Source: an uncultured Anaerolineae bacterium (GTDB lineage: Bacteria; Chloroflexota; Anaerolineae; CG2-30-64-16). From it: DNA of 64,000 nucleotides. Position numbers and translations under genes: made by a program. The notes under the pieces are model-generated. The model had not been told where the DNA came from, did not search any database, and saw nothing but the letters and a program-made list of their open reading frames with translations. The stretch is from the NCBI GenBank assembly GCA_937124585.1, contig CAKZKT010000037.1, forward strand, positions 1 to 64,000, written 5' to 3'. This document shows, in pieces, positions 50,950-60,121 of the stretch. Each line of letters starts with the position of its first letter. Position 1 is the stretch's first letter.

Positions 50950-53382
50950 TCAAAACTGCACTGTAAGCGACGCGCCGCTGTAGAGAAACGACCTCACCTG
51001 CCCGGCGCCAGATGAAACATCGCCCCCCGAATCGTGCAACACCGCCCGGAAAGCGCGCTGCTCTGCCATGCCCGGGAAACATCCTGTGCGGGCGCCCAGG
51101 ATCAGGCGCCTGGGCGCATCTTGCCACACAACATCAATTGTCGAATAAGCGCCGATTTCATAATTATAACCGTTGCCCTCATCTTCGTAAAGTTGAAAGT
51201 CCCCATCGCAGCCGGGATAGACATGCAGTTCTAGCGGGGCATCCGGCAAGTCGTCCACGTGCTGCCGTTGTGGCCCCAGCGGTATGATCGAGCCGGCGCG
51301 CACGTACAGCGGCAGCAGATCGAGCGGGGCGTTTGCCAGGATCGTCTGGCCACCCTGAAGCCGCCGGTCGGTCCAGAAGTCGTGCCAGTCGCAGCCGGCC
51401 GGCAAATAGACCGGTCGGCTCTTGCTGACACCTGCCAGCGGCCGGGAACCCGTCGTGTAATACATCGGCTGTGTCACCGGAGCGACCAGAAAGGCCGGGC
51501 CGAACATGAACTGATCCCGAACGTCATAGGTGGCCGGATCGTGCCTGAAATCGAAAGGCAACGTGCGCAGCATCGTATAATCTCGATGTGTAACCCAGCC
51601 GGCCAATGAATAAATGTAGGGGAGCAGGCGGTAGCGCAGGTGGAGGAACTTGACCAGCGCCTCATACATCGGATCGCCCGGCTCGCCGAAGTGCCAGATC
51701 TCGCGCGGGGTGTCGGTGCCATGTGCGCGAAAGATGGGCAGGAACGCGCCCAGCTGAAACCAACGCACATAAAGCTCCCGGTAGCCCAGGTCAGCGACGC
51801 CCAGGTCATAGTCGCCTTGCCAAAACCAGAGATCGGGCCGGCGACGCACGAAAAAGCCGCCGATATCGGTGGTCCAGTAGGGCAGGCCGGTCACGCAGAA
51901 GTTGAGCCCGGCAGCGATCTGACGGCGCAACGTGTCCCAGGTCGCGGTGACATCGCCCGACCAGGTGATGGTCGCATAGCGTTGTTGGCCGGCGTAGGCC
52001 GAACGCGTCAGATTCACCACCCGCTTGGTCGCGGTGACGCCGCGTTGGCCTTCATAGATGCCCCGGGAGTGGAGCAGCGAATAGGCGTTGATGAACTCCG
52101 GATCGAGATAGCGTTTGGCCTCCTCGGTATTGATCCGCATCCGCTCCTCGGGCTCCGGTTTGATGGCGCCCCTCCAATCGGCCTCGAACGGCTCGGTGCA
52201 ATCACACCACCAGGCATCTATGCCGTGCACAAACAGGCCATCGTTGGCTTGCCGCCAATAAAGCGCCCGCGCTGCCTCGCTGAAGGCATTGTAGGTGGCC
52301 TGGTTTCCCAGCAAACAACCCTGCTCGTGCATTTCCTGCCAATCGCTGCCGCCCGGTCGCATGATCGGCCAGATCGAGACCATCAAGTGGGCATGGAGTG
52401 CGTGGAGCTCTTCCATCATGCGCTTGGGCGCAGGGAAGCGTGCCGGATCCAGCGTCTTCTGTCCCCACAAATCGCCCGTCCACGATTTCCAGTCCAGGAC
52501 GATGCAGTCGAGCGGCAGGCCGCGTGCCCGGTACTTCCGAACGACCTGCACCAATTCCTCCTGGCAGGTGTATCGCTCCTTCGATTGGATATAACCGAAA
52601 GCCCATTTGGGCAACATGGGCGCCCGACCGGTCAGGTGGCGCAGCTCGTGGATGATCTGATCGAACTCGGGGCCGTAGATGAAGTAGTAGTCCAGCTCGT
52701 CGTCCACATCGGTCCACAGGTAGGAGCCGAACGCGTCGTCGTGGAAGGTGATCAACGAGGTGCTGTCCAGCAGGATGCCGTAGCCGCGGGTGGATACCAG
52801 CACCGGCACGACGGCCTTCATGTTTTGCTGGTAGAGGTATTGATGCTGGCCGCGCAGGTTCAGCACGCCTTCTTCGTGTGAACCGAGCCCGTATAACGCC
52901 TCACCGGGCGCCCACTCGAACTCCAGCCTGGTGTGATATGCTTGCCGGTTGACGACCTGGCGCCCTTCGTGGCCGCGGACGCGCACGCCATCCGCGTCTT
53001 CCCTGATCTCGCCCATGGCCGATTCATCGAATACGGTGACCGAAACCGGGGTCGGCTCCAGGGTTTTGCCGCCGCGCTCGGGTTCCTTCGTCAGCAGGTT
53101 GCCCCGCCGATCGCGGTAGGTGAACGCGCCGGTCTGGCGATTGATCTCGATCACCAATTCGGCCGTAGAGAAAAGCAGATGGCCTGGCGTCTCGGCGACC
53201 GTGAAAGCGATGTCCGCTTTCGGCTGCGCCACGACGATCAAGCTCTGTCGCGCGCTGAATTGCTCGCCCAGGGTATAGCGGATCCGAACGCTGCGAGCAG
53301 TGTAGGGTGTGAGCGCCAGCTGTCCCTGGGCGCATCGAAGATACAAGCCGTCGGGCTGAAGCGAATAGTTCAGTATAGGCAT
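50950..53382 (-). CDS. Glycoside hydrolase family 31, alpha-xylosidase/alpha-glucosidase
   Basis: A retaining alpha-glycosidase of 810 residues, from ATG 53382. The GH31 (beta/alpha)8 barrel starts at WAFGYIQSKERY. The nucleophile Asp lies in WWCDCTEPF near residue 393, and the acid/base Asp in TWSGDVTATW near 476. The C-terminal RYRLLPYIYSLAGWVTHRDYTMLRTL and PLYVRAGSIIPLGP are standard for the family. The LDWKSWTGDLWGQKTLDPARFPAP barrel segment resembles XylS-type alpha-xylosidases more than alpha-glucosidases or sulfoquinovosidases, but the choice is not certain. No signal peptide is seen. It is in an operon with an ABC importer, suggesting hydrolysis of imported xylo- or gluco-oligosaccharides. 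Confidence 0.9.
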   Translation of the reverse strand: MPILNYSLQPDGLYLRCAQGQLALTPYTARSVRIRYTLGEQFSARQSLIVVAQPKADIAFTVAETPGHLLFSTAELVIEINRQTGAFTYRDRRGNLLTKEPERGGKTLEPTPVSVTVFDESAMGEIREDADGVRVRGHEGRQVVNRQAYHTRLEFEWAPGEALYGLGSHEEGVLNLRGQHQYLYQQNMKAVVPVLVSTRGYGILLDSTSLITFHDDAFGSYLWTDVDDELDYYFIYGPEFDQIIHELRHLTGRAPMLPKWAFGYIQSKERYTCQEELVQVVRKYRARGLPLDCIVLDWKSWTGDLWGQKTLDPARFPAPKRMMEELHALHAHLMVSIWPIMRPGGSDWQEMHEQGCLLGNQATYNAFSEAARALYWRQANDGLFVHGIDAWWCDCTEPFEADWRGAIKPEPEERMRINTEEAKRYLDPEFINAYSLLHSRGIYEGQRGVTATKRVVNLTRSAYAGQQRYATITWSGDVTATWDTLRRQIAAGLNFCVTGLPYWTTDIGGFFVRRRPDLWFWQGDYDLGVADLGYRELYVRWFQLGAFLPIFRAHGTDTPREIWHFGEPGDPMYEALVKFLHLRYRLLPYIYSLAGWVTHRDYTMLRTLPFDFRHDPATYDVRDQFMFGPAFLVAPVTQPMYYTTGSRPLAGVSKSRPVYLPAGCDWHDFWTDRRLQGGQTILANAPLDLLPLYVRAGSIIPLGPQRQHVDDLPDAPLELHVYPGCDGDFQLYEDEGNGYNYEIGAYSTIDVVWQDAPRRLILGARTGCFPGMAEQRAFRAVLHDSGGDVSSGAGQVRSFLYSGASLTVQF

Positions 53383-53467
53383 GGGATTTTCCGGATTCTG
53401 ATGGTAATAGAGCGTGGTGAATTCGATGTGATCGCTGATGTCGGCATGCAATGAGGCCGTGGCTGCA

Positions 53468-54538
53468 TCAACGATAACGCGATGCGATTGCCAGCGCAGC
53501 GTTAATCTCGCGCTCGGATCGGAAGTCCATCAGGACGTTGACCCCCGCCGGTCCGATCGCATCGAGCAGCGGTTGCAACTCGGCCAGTTTCACGCCGCTC
53601 GGCATGACCGCTTTGCCGGCCGCGCGAATCCGCCTGTACAGATCATACCAGCGCGGGTCGCCGCCTTGCGGCTGGCCGATGCCGGGCGTCCATTGGATGG
53701 CGTCCAGCTCCTCGATCTCCAGCAACGCATCGAGATGGCGCAGGGCCTCCATGCCATCCAGATGGTACAGGGAATAATCGAGCCACTGACACTGCTGGCG
53801 GATGAACGGTCGCACGAAACGACGGAAATTTCGCGGCGAGATCATGCCGGAGATATCGCTCTGGAGCTTCGCCACCCGCCCTGGCGCCCAAAGCGAAAAG
53901 TAGCAAAAGGCCATTTCGCCGTTTTCGTTGATTTCGCTGTAAATCCGCTCGAAGACCTCGCGCCAGATGCGGTTGACGGCGTCCAGGGCTTGCTCCAGTT
54001 CGTCAGGATGATCCATCATCTCCAGCAACACCGGTTGAGTGCCCCACAGCCCGGCCAGCGTATCGAGGCCCTCGATCAGGTCGGGGCAACCGACGAGGTA
54101 GCGGCCCTGGCTGCGTTTTTTGCAGGCCCGGATCAGATCGAGATGAAGGCGCCACCAGCGGTTGTCCTCATCGAGGCGAATGGGATCGGCCGGCGTGGCG
54201 CGCGGATGGATCCAAATCGTATCCGGGCCGCCTTCCAGCTCGGCGCCCAGGATGGCCGCCAGCGAGCCCGGCCCCAGATGCGTGTTCGCGACCGCCAGGA
54301 TGTCGGCCTTGAACGAGCTGCGGGACAGGCGATAGTGGATGTTGTCCCCGCGCCATTCCGGGTCGAACCAGTAGTGATGCAGATCCCTGGCCGGCGGTGG
54401 GCAGGGCACGTCCTCATGAGGTGGCCCTTCTGTCTCCAGGTGTTCCCACATGGTGATGACCAGACCGCGGCCGGCCCACCAGTCCAGGTAGTGCTGCCGG
54501 GACTCCTCCCAGTTGTCCTTCCAAAGCATGGGCGTCAT
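53468..54538 (-). CDS. Uroporphyrinogen-decarboxylase-fold protein (unknown activity)
   Basis: A 356-residue protein of the URO-D/methyltransferase superfamily. Features are RLVG-like GRYLVGCPDLIEGLDTLAGLWG, ISPRNFRRFVRPFIRQQ, YHLDGMEALRHLDALLEIEELDAIQWTPG and the C-terminal GVNVLMDFRSEREINAAL. Corrinoid methyltransferases of this fold carry His-x-Cys for zinc; here the position reads HLDG, so a zinc-thiol methyl transfer is unlikely. True HemE substrate arginines are also not evident. It is encoded between the MalG-type permease (4-bp gap) and the GH31 gene, so its function probably concerns a sugar or glycoside. A second ATG at 54529 is possible. Confidence 0.7.
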   Translation of the reverse strand: MTPMLWKDNWEESRQHYLDWWAGRGLVITMWEHLETEGPPHEDVPCPPPARDLHHYWFDPEWRGDNIHYRLSRSSFKADILAVANTHLGPGSLAAILGAELEGGPDTIWIHPRATPADPIRLDEDNRWWRLHLDLIRACKKRSQGRYLVGCPDLIEGLDTLAGLWGTQPVLLEMMDHPDELEQALDAVNRIWREVFERIYSEINENGEMAFCYFSLWAPGRVAKLQSDISGMISPRNFRRFVRPFIRQQCQWLDYSLYHLDGMEALRHLDALLEIEELDAIQWTPGIGQPQGGDPRWYDLYRRIRAAGKAVMPSGVKLAELQPLLDAIGPAGVNVLMDFRSEREINAALAIASRYR

Positions 54539-54542
54539 CGGG

Positions 54543-55361
54543 TTAACCTTTCACCGCGCCGGCCACCATGCCGGACAGGAGGAAGCGTTGCGCCAGCAGA
54601 TAGATCACGATCACCGGCAGGATGGTCAGCAAGACATCTGCCGAAACCAGGCTCCAATCGGCCTGGTACTGTCCGAAGAAGTTATAGACCGCCAGCGTCA
54701 TAGGCCAGTAGGTGCTGCGGTTGAGATAGTACAACGGCAACAGGAACTCGTTCCAGATGCCCAGCAGATTGAGCACGCCCGCCGTCACCAGGACCGGGGT
54801 CAGCAGCGGGAAGACCACGTAAAAGAACAACCTGAACGGGCTACAACCGTCAATGATGGCCGCCTCATCGAGCTCGCGCGGCAATGTTTCAACGAAAGCA
54901 TAGATCAAGAAGACGTTGAAGGGGATCTGCGCGGCCGCGTAGAGCACGATGATGCCGAATTGCGTGTTGATGAGGTGTACCCACTGCATCACCCTGGTCA
55001 GGGTGACGAAGTTGGTGGGCATCGCAATGCCCATGATGATGAAGAAATAGATGAAGCGGTTGAACGGGGTCCGATTGCGAGAGAGGACATAGGCCGCCAG
55101 AGCCGCTAGCGTGACGCCGATCGCGGTCGCGGCGACGGCGTACAGCAGGCTGTTGCCGAAAGCGGTCACCAGCTTGCCGCGCTCGATCACTATGGCAAAG
55201 TTTTGCCATTGGGGCACAGCCGGCAGCTCGACGCCCATGGAGCTGGCCTCGGCCTTGGTTTTCAGCGAGTTGACGATGACCAGATAGACCGGAATGAACA
55301 TGATCAGGCTGGCGATCATGGCCACCGCGTGATTGAAAATGCCCTGGAGCGTTCGTCGCAT
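54543..55361 (-). CDS. Sugar ABC transporter permease, MalG type (second system)
   Basis: A 272-residue CUT1 permease with six membrane segments. The EAA loop PRELDEAAIIDGCSPFRLFFYVVFPLLTP lies at ~175-203. GAGGTG lies 7 nt before ATG 55361; a GTG at 55370 overlapping the upstream stop is an alternative. It pairs with the MalF-type permease encoded upstream. No MalK-type ATPase is nearby. Confidence 0.9.
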   Translation of the reverse strand: MRRTLQGIFNHAVAMIASLIMFIPVYLVIVNSLKTKAEASSMGVELPAVPQWQNFAIVIERGKLVTAFGNSLLYAVAATAIGVTLAALAAYVLSRNRTPFNRFIYFFIIMGIAMPTNFVTLTRVMQWVHLINTQFGIIVLYAAAQIPFNVFLIYAFVETLPRELDEAAIIDGCSPFRLFFYVVFPLLTPVLVTAGVLNLLGIWNEFLLPLYYLNRSTYWPMTLAVYNFFGQYQADWSLVSADVLLTILPVIVIYLLAQRFLLSGMVAGAVKG

Positions 55362-55366
55362 CTGAA

Positions 55367-56239
55367 TCACCTCGTCTCTTCTCGATGCATGAAGCGGATG
55401 ACGAAATAGCCCAGCCCGATCATGACCAGGAATAAGATGGACGAGAGGGCGGTCGCAACACCGTAGCGTCCTTTCGAGAATTCATCGAAGATGACGGTGT
55501 ACACGGTGTCGGTGGCACGCCCTGGCCCGCCGTTGGTCAACACGAATACGATGTCGAACACCTTCAGGCCATAAAGCAGGTTCAGCACAGTGGTGACTGC
55601 CAACACGGGCATCAGCAGGGGCAGGGTGACGTGGCGGAACGCGTTCCAGCCGCTCGCGCCGTCAATGGCCGCAGCCTCGTAGTAGTCTTTGGGGATCGCC
55701 TGGATGCCCGCGATCAGGATCACCATGATGTAACCGGCCCCGCGCCAGGTGTCCACGCCGATCACGGAAGGCATCGCCCAGTGCACATCCACCAGCCATT
55801 TCTGCGCCAGGAAGCCCAGGCCCACCTCGCGCAAAAAGGTGTTGAGCAGACCCGTGGCCGGATTCAGGATGGATTTGAAGATCAGGCTGACCACCAACAT
55901 GGGCAACACGGCCGGGAGATACATGATGACCCGATGGAAGTGCGCCAGGCGTTTTAGGCCGCTGGTCAGCAGCACCGCCAGCCCCAACGCGATCACCGTT
56001 TTCGTCAGGATGGTGGCCACTGTGAACACAACGGTGTTCTTGATGAAAAGCAAGTATCCCTGGCCGGAGGCAAAGATCAGCTTGAGGTTCGCCAATCCTA
56101 CGAAATTCACCTCGGACGAGTAGCTGTTCCAGTCGGTGAACGCGTAGTAGAAGCCCATTACGCTGGGCAACACGTAGAAAAGCAGATAGAGGCCGAGCGC
56201 GCCGCCGGCAAAATAGAAGGGATAGGCCCTGCTCTTCAT
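55367..56239 (-). CDS. Sugar ABC transporter permease, MalF type (second system)
   Basis: A 290-residue CUT1 permease with six spans and the EAA motif PKDYYEAAAIDGASGWNAFRHVTLPLLMP near 195-222. ATG 56239 is chosen over a start at 56281 that adds a charged, unsupported N-terminus. The end of the gene is near or overlaps the start of the next permease, consistent with stoichiometric translation. Confidence 0.9.
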   Translation of the reverse strand: MKSRAYPFYFAGGALGLYLLFYVLPSVMGFYYAFTDWNSYSSEVNFVGLANLKLIFASGQGYLLFIKNTVVFTVATILTKTVIALGLAVLLTSGLKRLAHFHRVIMYLPAVLPMLVVSLIFKSILNPATGLLNTFLREVGLGFLAQKWLVDVHWAMPSVIGVDTWRGAGYIMVILIAGIQAIPKDYYEAAAIDGASGWNAFRHVTLPLLMPVLAVTTVLNLLYGLKVFDIVFVLTNGGPGRATDTVYTVIFDEFSKGRYGVATALSSILFLVMIGLGYFVIRFMHREETR

Positions 56240-56374
56240 ACCATTTCTCTCGTTGCGATCCGTGTTGCGAGGGCGAGGCACTCCTCTCGCAGCGCGTCGG
56301 ACGTACCCATCGGAGCGGCCATCTGGGCTGGGGCCATGCTGACCACGTCCGGGAATGCCTCGCCCCGCTGCCGG

Positions 56375-57748
56375 TTATGGCCAGGCCGGGTCTTTCGCCG
56401 CCTTCGCCATGTCGGCGCGGCGCTGATCTATGTTCTTCAGCACACCTTCAGGGGTGAGCGTGCCCGTGAACATGGCGACCAGGTCCTTGCCGATGTCCAT
56501 CCACTGCGGATTCACGTAATTGACGGCATCCTGATAGACGATGGATTTGGCGGGGTACGTGGTCAAGAACTCCCTCTGTTCAGGAGTCCATTTGTCCTTC
56601 AGGCCGCTGAAGTTGAGCGTGGAGAACTCCGGCGTGTTGTCCAGCAGATACTGCAGGTTATCGGGCCGCATCAGAAAAGCCAGATACTGCCTGGCTTCCG
56701 CGATGTGCTTGGACTTCGCGTAGATGAACTTGCTGGGGCCGGCCGGATGGACGGGCGCCAGGTTGTTGTCAACCAGGGGAATGGGGAAGAAGCCGAAATC
56801 TTCGGCCTTCACCTCAGGATAATCCTTCTTGAGGCTGGGCAGCTGCGCGAGTGGCACGAGCGCCATAGCGACCTCGCCCGTTGCCAGCATCTTGTTGGTG
56901 TCGGCATAGGCGTCGGAAAGGGCGTTTTCGCCGAAGCAGCCCAGTTTGTACAGCTCGAGCAATTGCTCCAGGGCCAGCCGCATCGTCTCGTTGTCCGCGA
57001 ACTTGACCTTGTTCGCATTCAATTGCTCGGCCAGGCCGGGATGCAGCTCCTCAAAGCGAGGGCCGATCATGGGGAACCATAGGACATGGTGCCAGCCATC
57101 GGAGATCGGCTCGAACATCGGAGTGATGCCGGTGGCCTTGATCTTCTCACAGGCGGTCTTGAAGTCGGCGTAGGACTTGGGAACGCTCAGCCCCAGCTTT
57201 TGGAAGATCGGCTTGTTGTAGATGACGACAAAGTAGTTGGAGCCGATGATGTCCCAGATCTCGGCGCCGTACACTTTGCCGTCCAGGCTGACCTGGTCCA
57301 GCGCGAAGGGATCCATGCGTTTGACCCATTCTTCGCCGCTGAGATCCACGGCGTTTTTCTCGACATCGTATTGAACCTTGAGGTCGGTCTTGCCGCTCTG
57401 CCCGCCGAAGATGTCGGTGGCTTCGCCCGCATTCAGTTTGGTCTTCAGCACATTGAAGTACTGGGCCGCCGGGATGATCTGGTAGTCCACATGGATGCCG
57501 GTTTCGGCCTCGAATTTCTTCGCCAGTTCGAGCTCGGCATCCTTGATCCAGCCCTGGCTCGCCATGTAGGTGAGCGTGACGTTTGATTTGCTTGCAGGGG
57601 CGGCTGTCGGCGCCGGGGCAGAGGCCTGAGTTGCCGCAGGCGCTTGAGTGGGCGCGGCCGGTGCGGCGGCCGGCTGGGCCGGCGCACAGCCGACGATCAG
57701 GACCGCCGCCAGCAACAGGGCGCTGAGCGCGTACAGGGTTTGCTTCAT
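56375..57748 (-). CDS. Extracellular sugar-binding lipoprotein of ABC transporter (second system)
   Basis: A 457-residue SBP_bac_1 protein. A Sec signal MKQTLYALSALLLAAVLIVGC ends in lipobox VGC at residue 21. It is followed by an Ala/Pro/Thr/Gln-rich tether to ~50, then the mature fold starting NVTLTYMASQGWIKDAELELAKKFEAETG. Unlike the first system it uses Sec, not Tat. ATG 57748 follows GGAGG. It is the first gene of the operon that continues with two permeases, the URO-D-like protein, GH31 and LacI-2. The ligand is probably a xylo- or gluco-oligosaccharide, inferred from GH31. Confidence 0.9.
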   Translation of the reverse strand: MKQTLYALSALLLAAVLIVGCAPAQPAAAPAAPTQAPAATQASAPAPTAAPASKSNVTLTYMASQGWIKDAELELAKKFEAETGIHVDYQIIPAAQYFNVLKTKLNAGEATDIFGGQSGKTDLKVQYDVEKNAVDLSGEEWVKRMDPFALDQVSLDGKVYGAEIWDIIGSNYFVVIYNKPIFQKLGLSVPKSYADFKTACEKIKATGITPMFEPISDGWHHVLWFPMIGPRFEELHPGLAEQLNANKVKFADNETMRLALEQLLELYKLGCFGENALSDAYADTNKMLATGEVAMALVPLAQLPSLKKDYPEVKAEDFGFFPIPLVDNNLAPVHPAGPSKFIYAKSKHIAEARQYLAFLMRPDNLQYLLDNTPEFSTLNFSGLKDKWTPEQREFLTTYPAKSIVYQDAVNYVNPQWMDIGKDLVAMFTGTLTPEGVLKNIDQRRADMAKAAKDPAWP

Positions 57749-58156
57749 GATTTTATCCTCCGTGGAAAGGGTGTGGATTCTGGCGTGCTGATCTGTGAGT
57801 GACCTGTCTTTATGGCTTCGATAGGCACCTCCTGTTCGGATCAGATCCACAGGCGACAGCGAGGTGATCGCTGTTGTGGCCGCAAAAATGGAGCTCATGA
57901 TGTCGGTGATGGCTTCGATAAAGTTGCCGGTAAAATTACCGGTAACATTACCGAAATCTTACACCATGAAGCGACGTTTGTCAAGAGGCAAACCCGCGCA
58001 TCTCATTAAAAAAGCCGCAGGGCGGCATGAAATCTTGCTCGATGGGGCGCTCTGGTGATAGGATGTGAGGGCACGCTCGATGATGGGCTACGGGATCGAG
58101 ACCCGGCAGCAAGCAAACGCAAAGCTTGCCCTCGCCCGGTGAAAGGATAGGACACG
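57749..58156. other. 408-bp divergent intergenic region
   Basis: This gap separates the binding-protein gene (minus) and the aldo/keto reductase (plus). It holds the SBP-2 promoter and its tandem operators at 57925-57984. The ~200-nt mRNA leader on the minus strand includes an ACAGCGA/TCGCTGT hairpin (57856-57874). An AAAGGA ribosome site lies 10 bp before the reductase ATG. No open reading frame of note lies in it. Confidence 0.7.
57925..57984 (-). promoter_or_regulatory. SBP-2 operon promoter with tandem LacI-type operators
   Basis: On the minus strand TTGACA (57979-57984) and TAAGAT (57956-57961) are 17 bp apart. Immediately downstream, over the start site, lie overlapping dyads. TTACCGGTAA (57936-57945) has a central CG as in LacI operators. 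CCGGTAA-AA-TTACCGG (57927-57942) and CGGTAA-CA-TTACCG (57940-57953) flank it. The TTACCG unit recurs every 12 bp, so two or three repressors could bind side by side. Confidence 0.75.
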
Positions 58157-59188
58157 ATGGAATACAGACAACTCGGCGGATCGGGTTTCATGGTGCCGAC
58201 GCTGTGCCTGGGCACCGTCACTTTCGGCGGCCAGGGCGAATTTTTCAAGGCCTGGGGCAGCGCCGACGTCGCAGAAGCCACACGAATGGTGGATATCTGC
58301 CTGGAAGCCGGCCTCACCATGTTCGACTCGGCGGATGTCTATTCGGCCGGCCTGGCCGAGGAGATCCTCGGCCAGGCGATCCGCGGCCGCCGCGATCAGG
58401 TCATCATCTCGACCAAAGGCACCTTTCGCACGGGGCCAGGGCCGAACGATGTCGGCTCCTCGCGTCATCACCTGATCCGGGCGATCGAGGCCAGCCTGCG
58501 TCGGTTGGGGACGGACTACATTGACCTTTATCAGTTGCACGGCTTCGACGCGCTGACGCCGGTCGAGGAGACGCTGCGCACGCTCGACGACCTGATGCGC
58601 GCCGGCAAGATCCGCTATATCGGCTGCTCGAACTTCTCCGGCTGGCATCTGATGAAGTCGCTGGCGGTCTCCGATCGCTATGGCCTGACGCGCTATGTGG
58701 CGCACCAGGCCTATTATTCGCTGATCGGCCGTGATTACGAGTGGGAGCTGATGCCGCTGGCGCTGGATCAGCGGGTCGGCACGGTGGTGTGGAGCCCGCT
58801 GGGCTGGGGCCGGCTCACGGGCAAGATCCGCCGCGGCGCGCCGTTGCCCGAGGTCAGCCGCTTACGCAACAAGGCAGTCGCCGACGGCGGGCCGCCGGTG
58901 GACGATGAATATCTCTTCCGCGTGGTGGACGCCCTGGACGAGGTGGCGCAGGAGACGGGCAAGACCGTGCCGCAGGTGGCGCTCAACTGGCTGCTGCGCC
59001 GGCCCACCGTGGCAACCGTGATCATCGGCGCGCGCAACGAGGCGCAGCTGCGCGAGAATCTGGGCGCGGTCGGCTGGGCGTTGACGCCGGAGCAGGTGGG
59101 CCGGCTGGATGCGGCCAGCGCGGTGACACCGCCCTATCCGTATTGGCATCAGCGGGGCTTTCGCTCCCGCAATCCTTCTCCGGTGTGA
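58157..59188 (+). CDS. Aldo/keto reductase
   Basis: A 343-residue NADPH-dependent (beta/alpha)8 reductase of the AKR/YajO-like group. It has LCLGTVTFGGQGEFF, LTMFDSADVYSAGLAEEILGQAI with catalytic Asp and Tyr, STKGTF with Lys and YQLHGFD with His. The cofactor segment is near IGCSNFSGWHLM and ATVIIGARNEAQLRENLGAVGW. The native carbonyl substrate is unknown; sugar aldehydes and ketones are plausible given the surrounding genes. The Nif3-like gene starts 7 bp after its stop, so the two form a small operon. Confidence 0.9.
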   Translation: MEYRQLGGSGFMVPTLCLGTVTFGGQGEFFKAWGSADVAEATRMVDICLEAGLTMFDSADVYSAGLAEEILGQAIRGRRDQVIISTKGTFRTGPGPNDVGSSRHHLIRAIEASLRRLGTDYIDLYQLHGFDALTPVEETLRTLDDLMRAGKIRYIGCSNFSGWHLMKSLAVSDRYGLTRYVAHQAYYSLIGRDYEWELMPLALDQRVGTVVWSPLGWGRLTGKIRRGAPLPEVSRLRNKAVADGGPPVDDEYLFRVVDALDEVAQETGKTVPQVALNWLLRRPTVATVIIGARNEAQLRENLGAVGWALTPEQVGRLDAASAVTPPYPYWHQRGFRSRNPSPV

Positions 59189-59195
59189 GGCATCT

Positions 59196-59984
59196 ATGAT
59201 CACCATTCAACAGGCCATCGAGACCATCGTCGCCGCCATGCCGGTCGCGCCGCCGGCCGACACGGTGGACACCGTCAAGATCGGCGACCCGACGCAGCCG
59301 CTGGCCGGGATCGTCACGACTTTCCTGGCGACGGCCGAAGTGATCGAGCAGGCGGCTGCGCTCGGCGCCAACCTGATCATCACGCACGAGCCGACCTTCT
59401 ACAACCACCGCGATGAGACCGACTGGCTGGCCGACAAGCCGGTCTATGCGGCCAAACGGCGCCTGATCGAGGGTCGCGGCCTCGTCATCTGGCGCTTCCA
59501 CGACCTACTGCACAGGCTCCAGCCCGATCCCACCGTCATCGGCATGCAGGAGGAATTGGGCTGGCAGGATCATGTGCTGGCCGACCGGCCCCATATCTGT
59601 CGCATCCCGGAGATGGCGCTGGCCGAGGTCGTACAGCATGCCAAACGCCGGCTGGGCATCGAGAGGCTGCGCGTTGTGGGCGACCTCGCCATGCCCTGCC
59701 GGGGCGTGGCGATCTGGCCCGGCTGCCCCGGCCGCAGCCTGCAGATCGCCGCGCTGGCGCAGGACGAGGTAGACGTCCTCATCACCGGCGAGGTCAGCGA
59801 GTGGGAGACCAGCGAATACGCGCGCGATGCGACGTGGCTGAGCTATCGGAAGGCGCTGGTCGTGCTTGGCCATGCCGCCAGCGAGGAGCCGGGCATGCGC
59901 TGGATCACGCCCTGGCTGCAGGCGCGGCTGCCCGGCGTGCCCATCCGATTCGTGCCGACGGCGCGGTTGTTTCAGTGGCTGTAG
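59196..59984 (+). CDS. Nif3-like dinuclear metal-centre protein
   Basis: A 262-residue protein of the Nif3/NIF3L1 family. These form hexamers with two metal ions per subunit; members hydrolyse modified nucleotides or act as GTP cyclohydrolase-like enzymes, and many are uncharacterised. Ligand motifs are LIITHEPTFYNH near residue 60 and VIWRFHDLLHRL near 100. The C-terminal VVLGHAASEEPGMRWI supplies the final His and Glu. It is shorter than the ~370-residue Nif3 proteins carrying the central PII-like insert. Its role beside an aldo/keto reductase is unclear. Confidence 0.8.
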   Translation: MITIQQAIETIVAAMPVAPPADTVDTVKIGDPTQPLAGIVTTFLATAEVIEQAAALGANLIITHEPTFYNHRDETDWLADKPVYAAKRRLIEGRGLVIWRFHDLLHRLQPDPTVIGMQEELGWQDHVLADRPHICRIPEMALAEVVQHAKRRLGIERLRVVGDLAMPCRGVAIWPGCPGRSLQIAALAQDEVDVLITGEVSEWETSEYARDATWLSYRKALVVLGHAASEEPGMRWITPWLQARLPGVPIRFVPTARLFQWL

Positions 59985-60121
59985 AATAGAGTCGGCGCGC
60001 AAATGGTGCAAATGCCCGCGTGCCTTCGCCGTCGCGAGACTTCGCGGGCACTCGACAAGCTGCCTGGCACGTCTGGCTGCGATTTTCCGAGGAGCGAGCA
60101 GCATTCCGACTCTACCTGCAC

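Noticed and set aside
50950-53382. GH31 as a sulfoquinovosidase linked to the isomerase-kinase-aldolase cassette
   Set aside because: The barrel segment and active-site context look like alpha-xylosidase/alpha-glucosidase, and it is in a separate operon with its own regulator.
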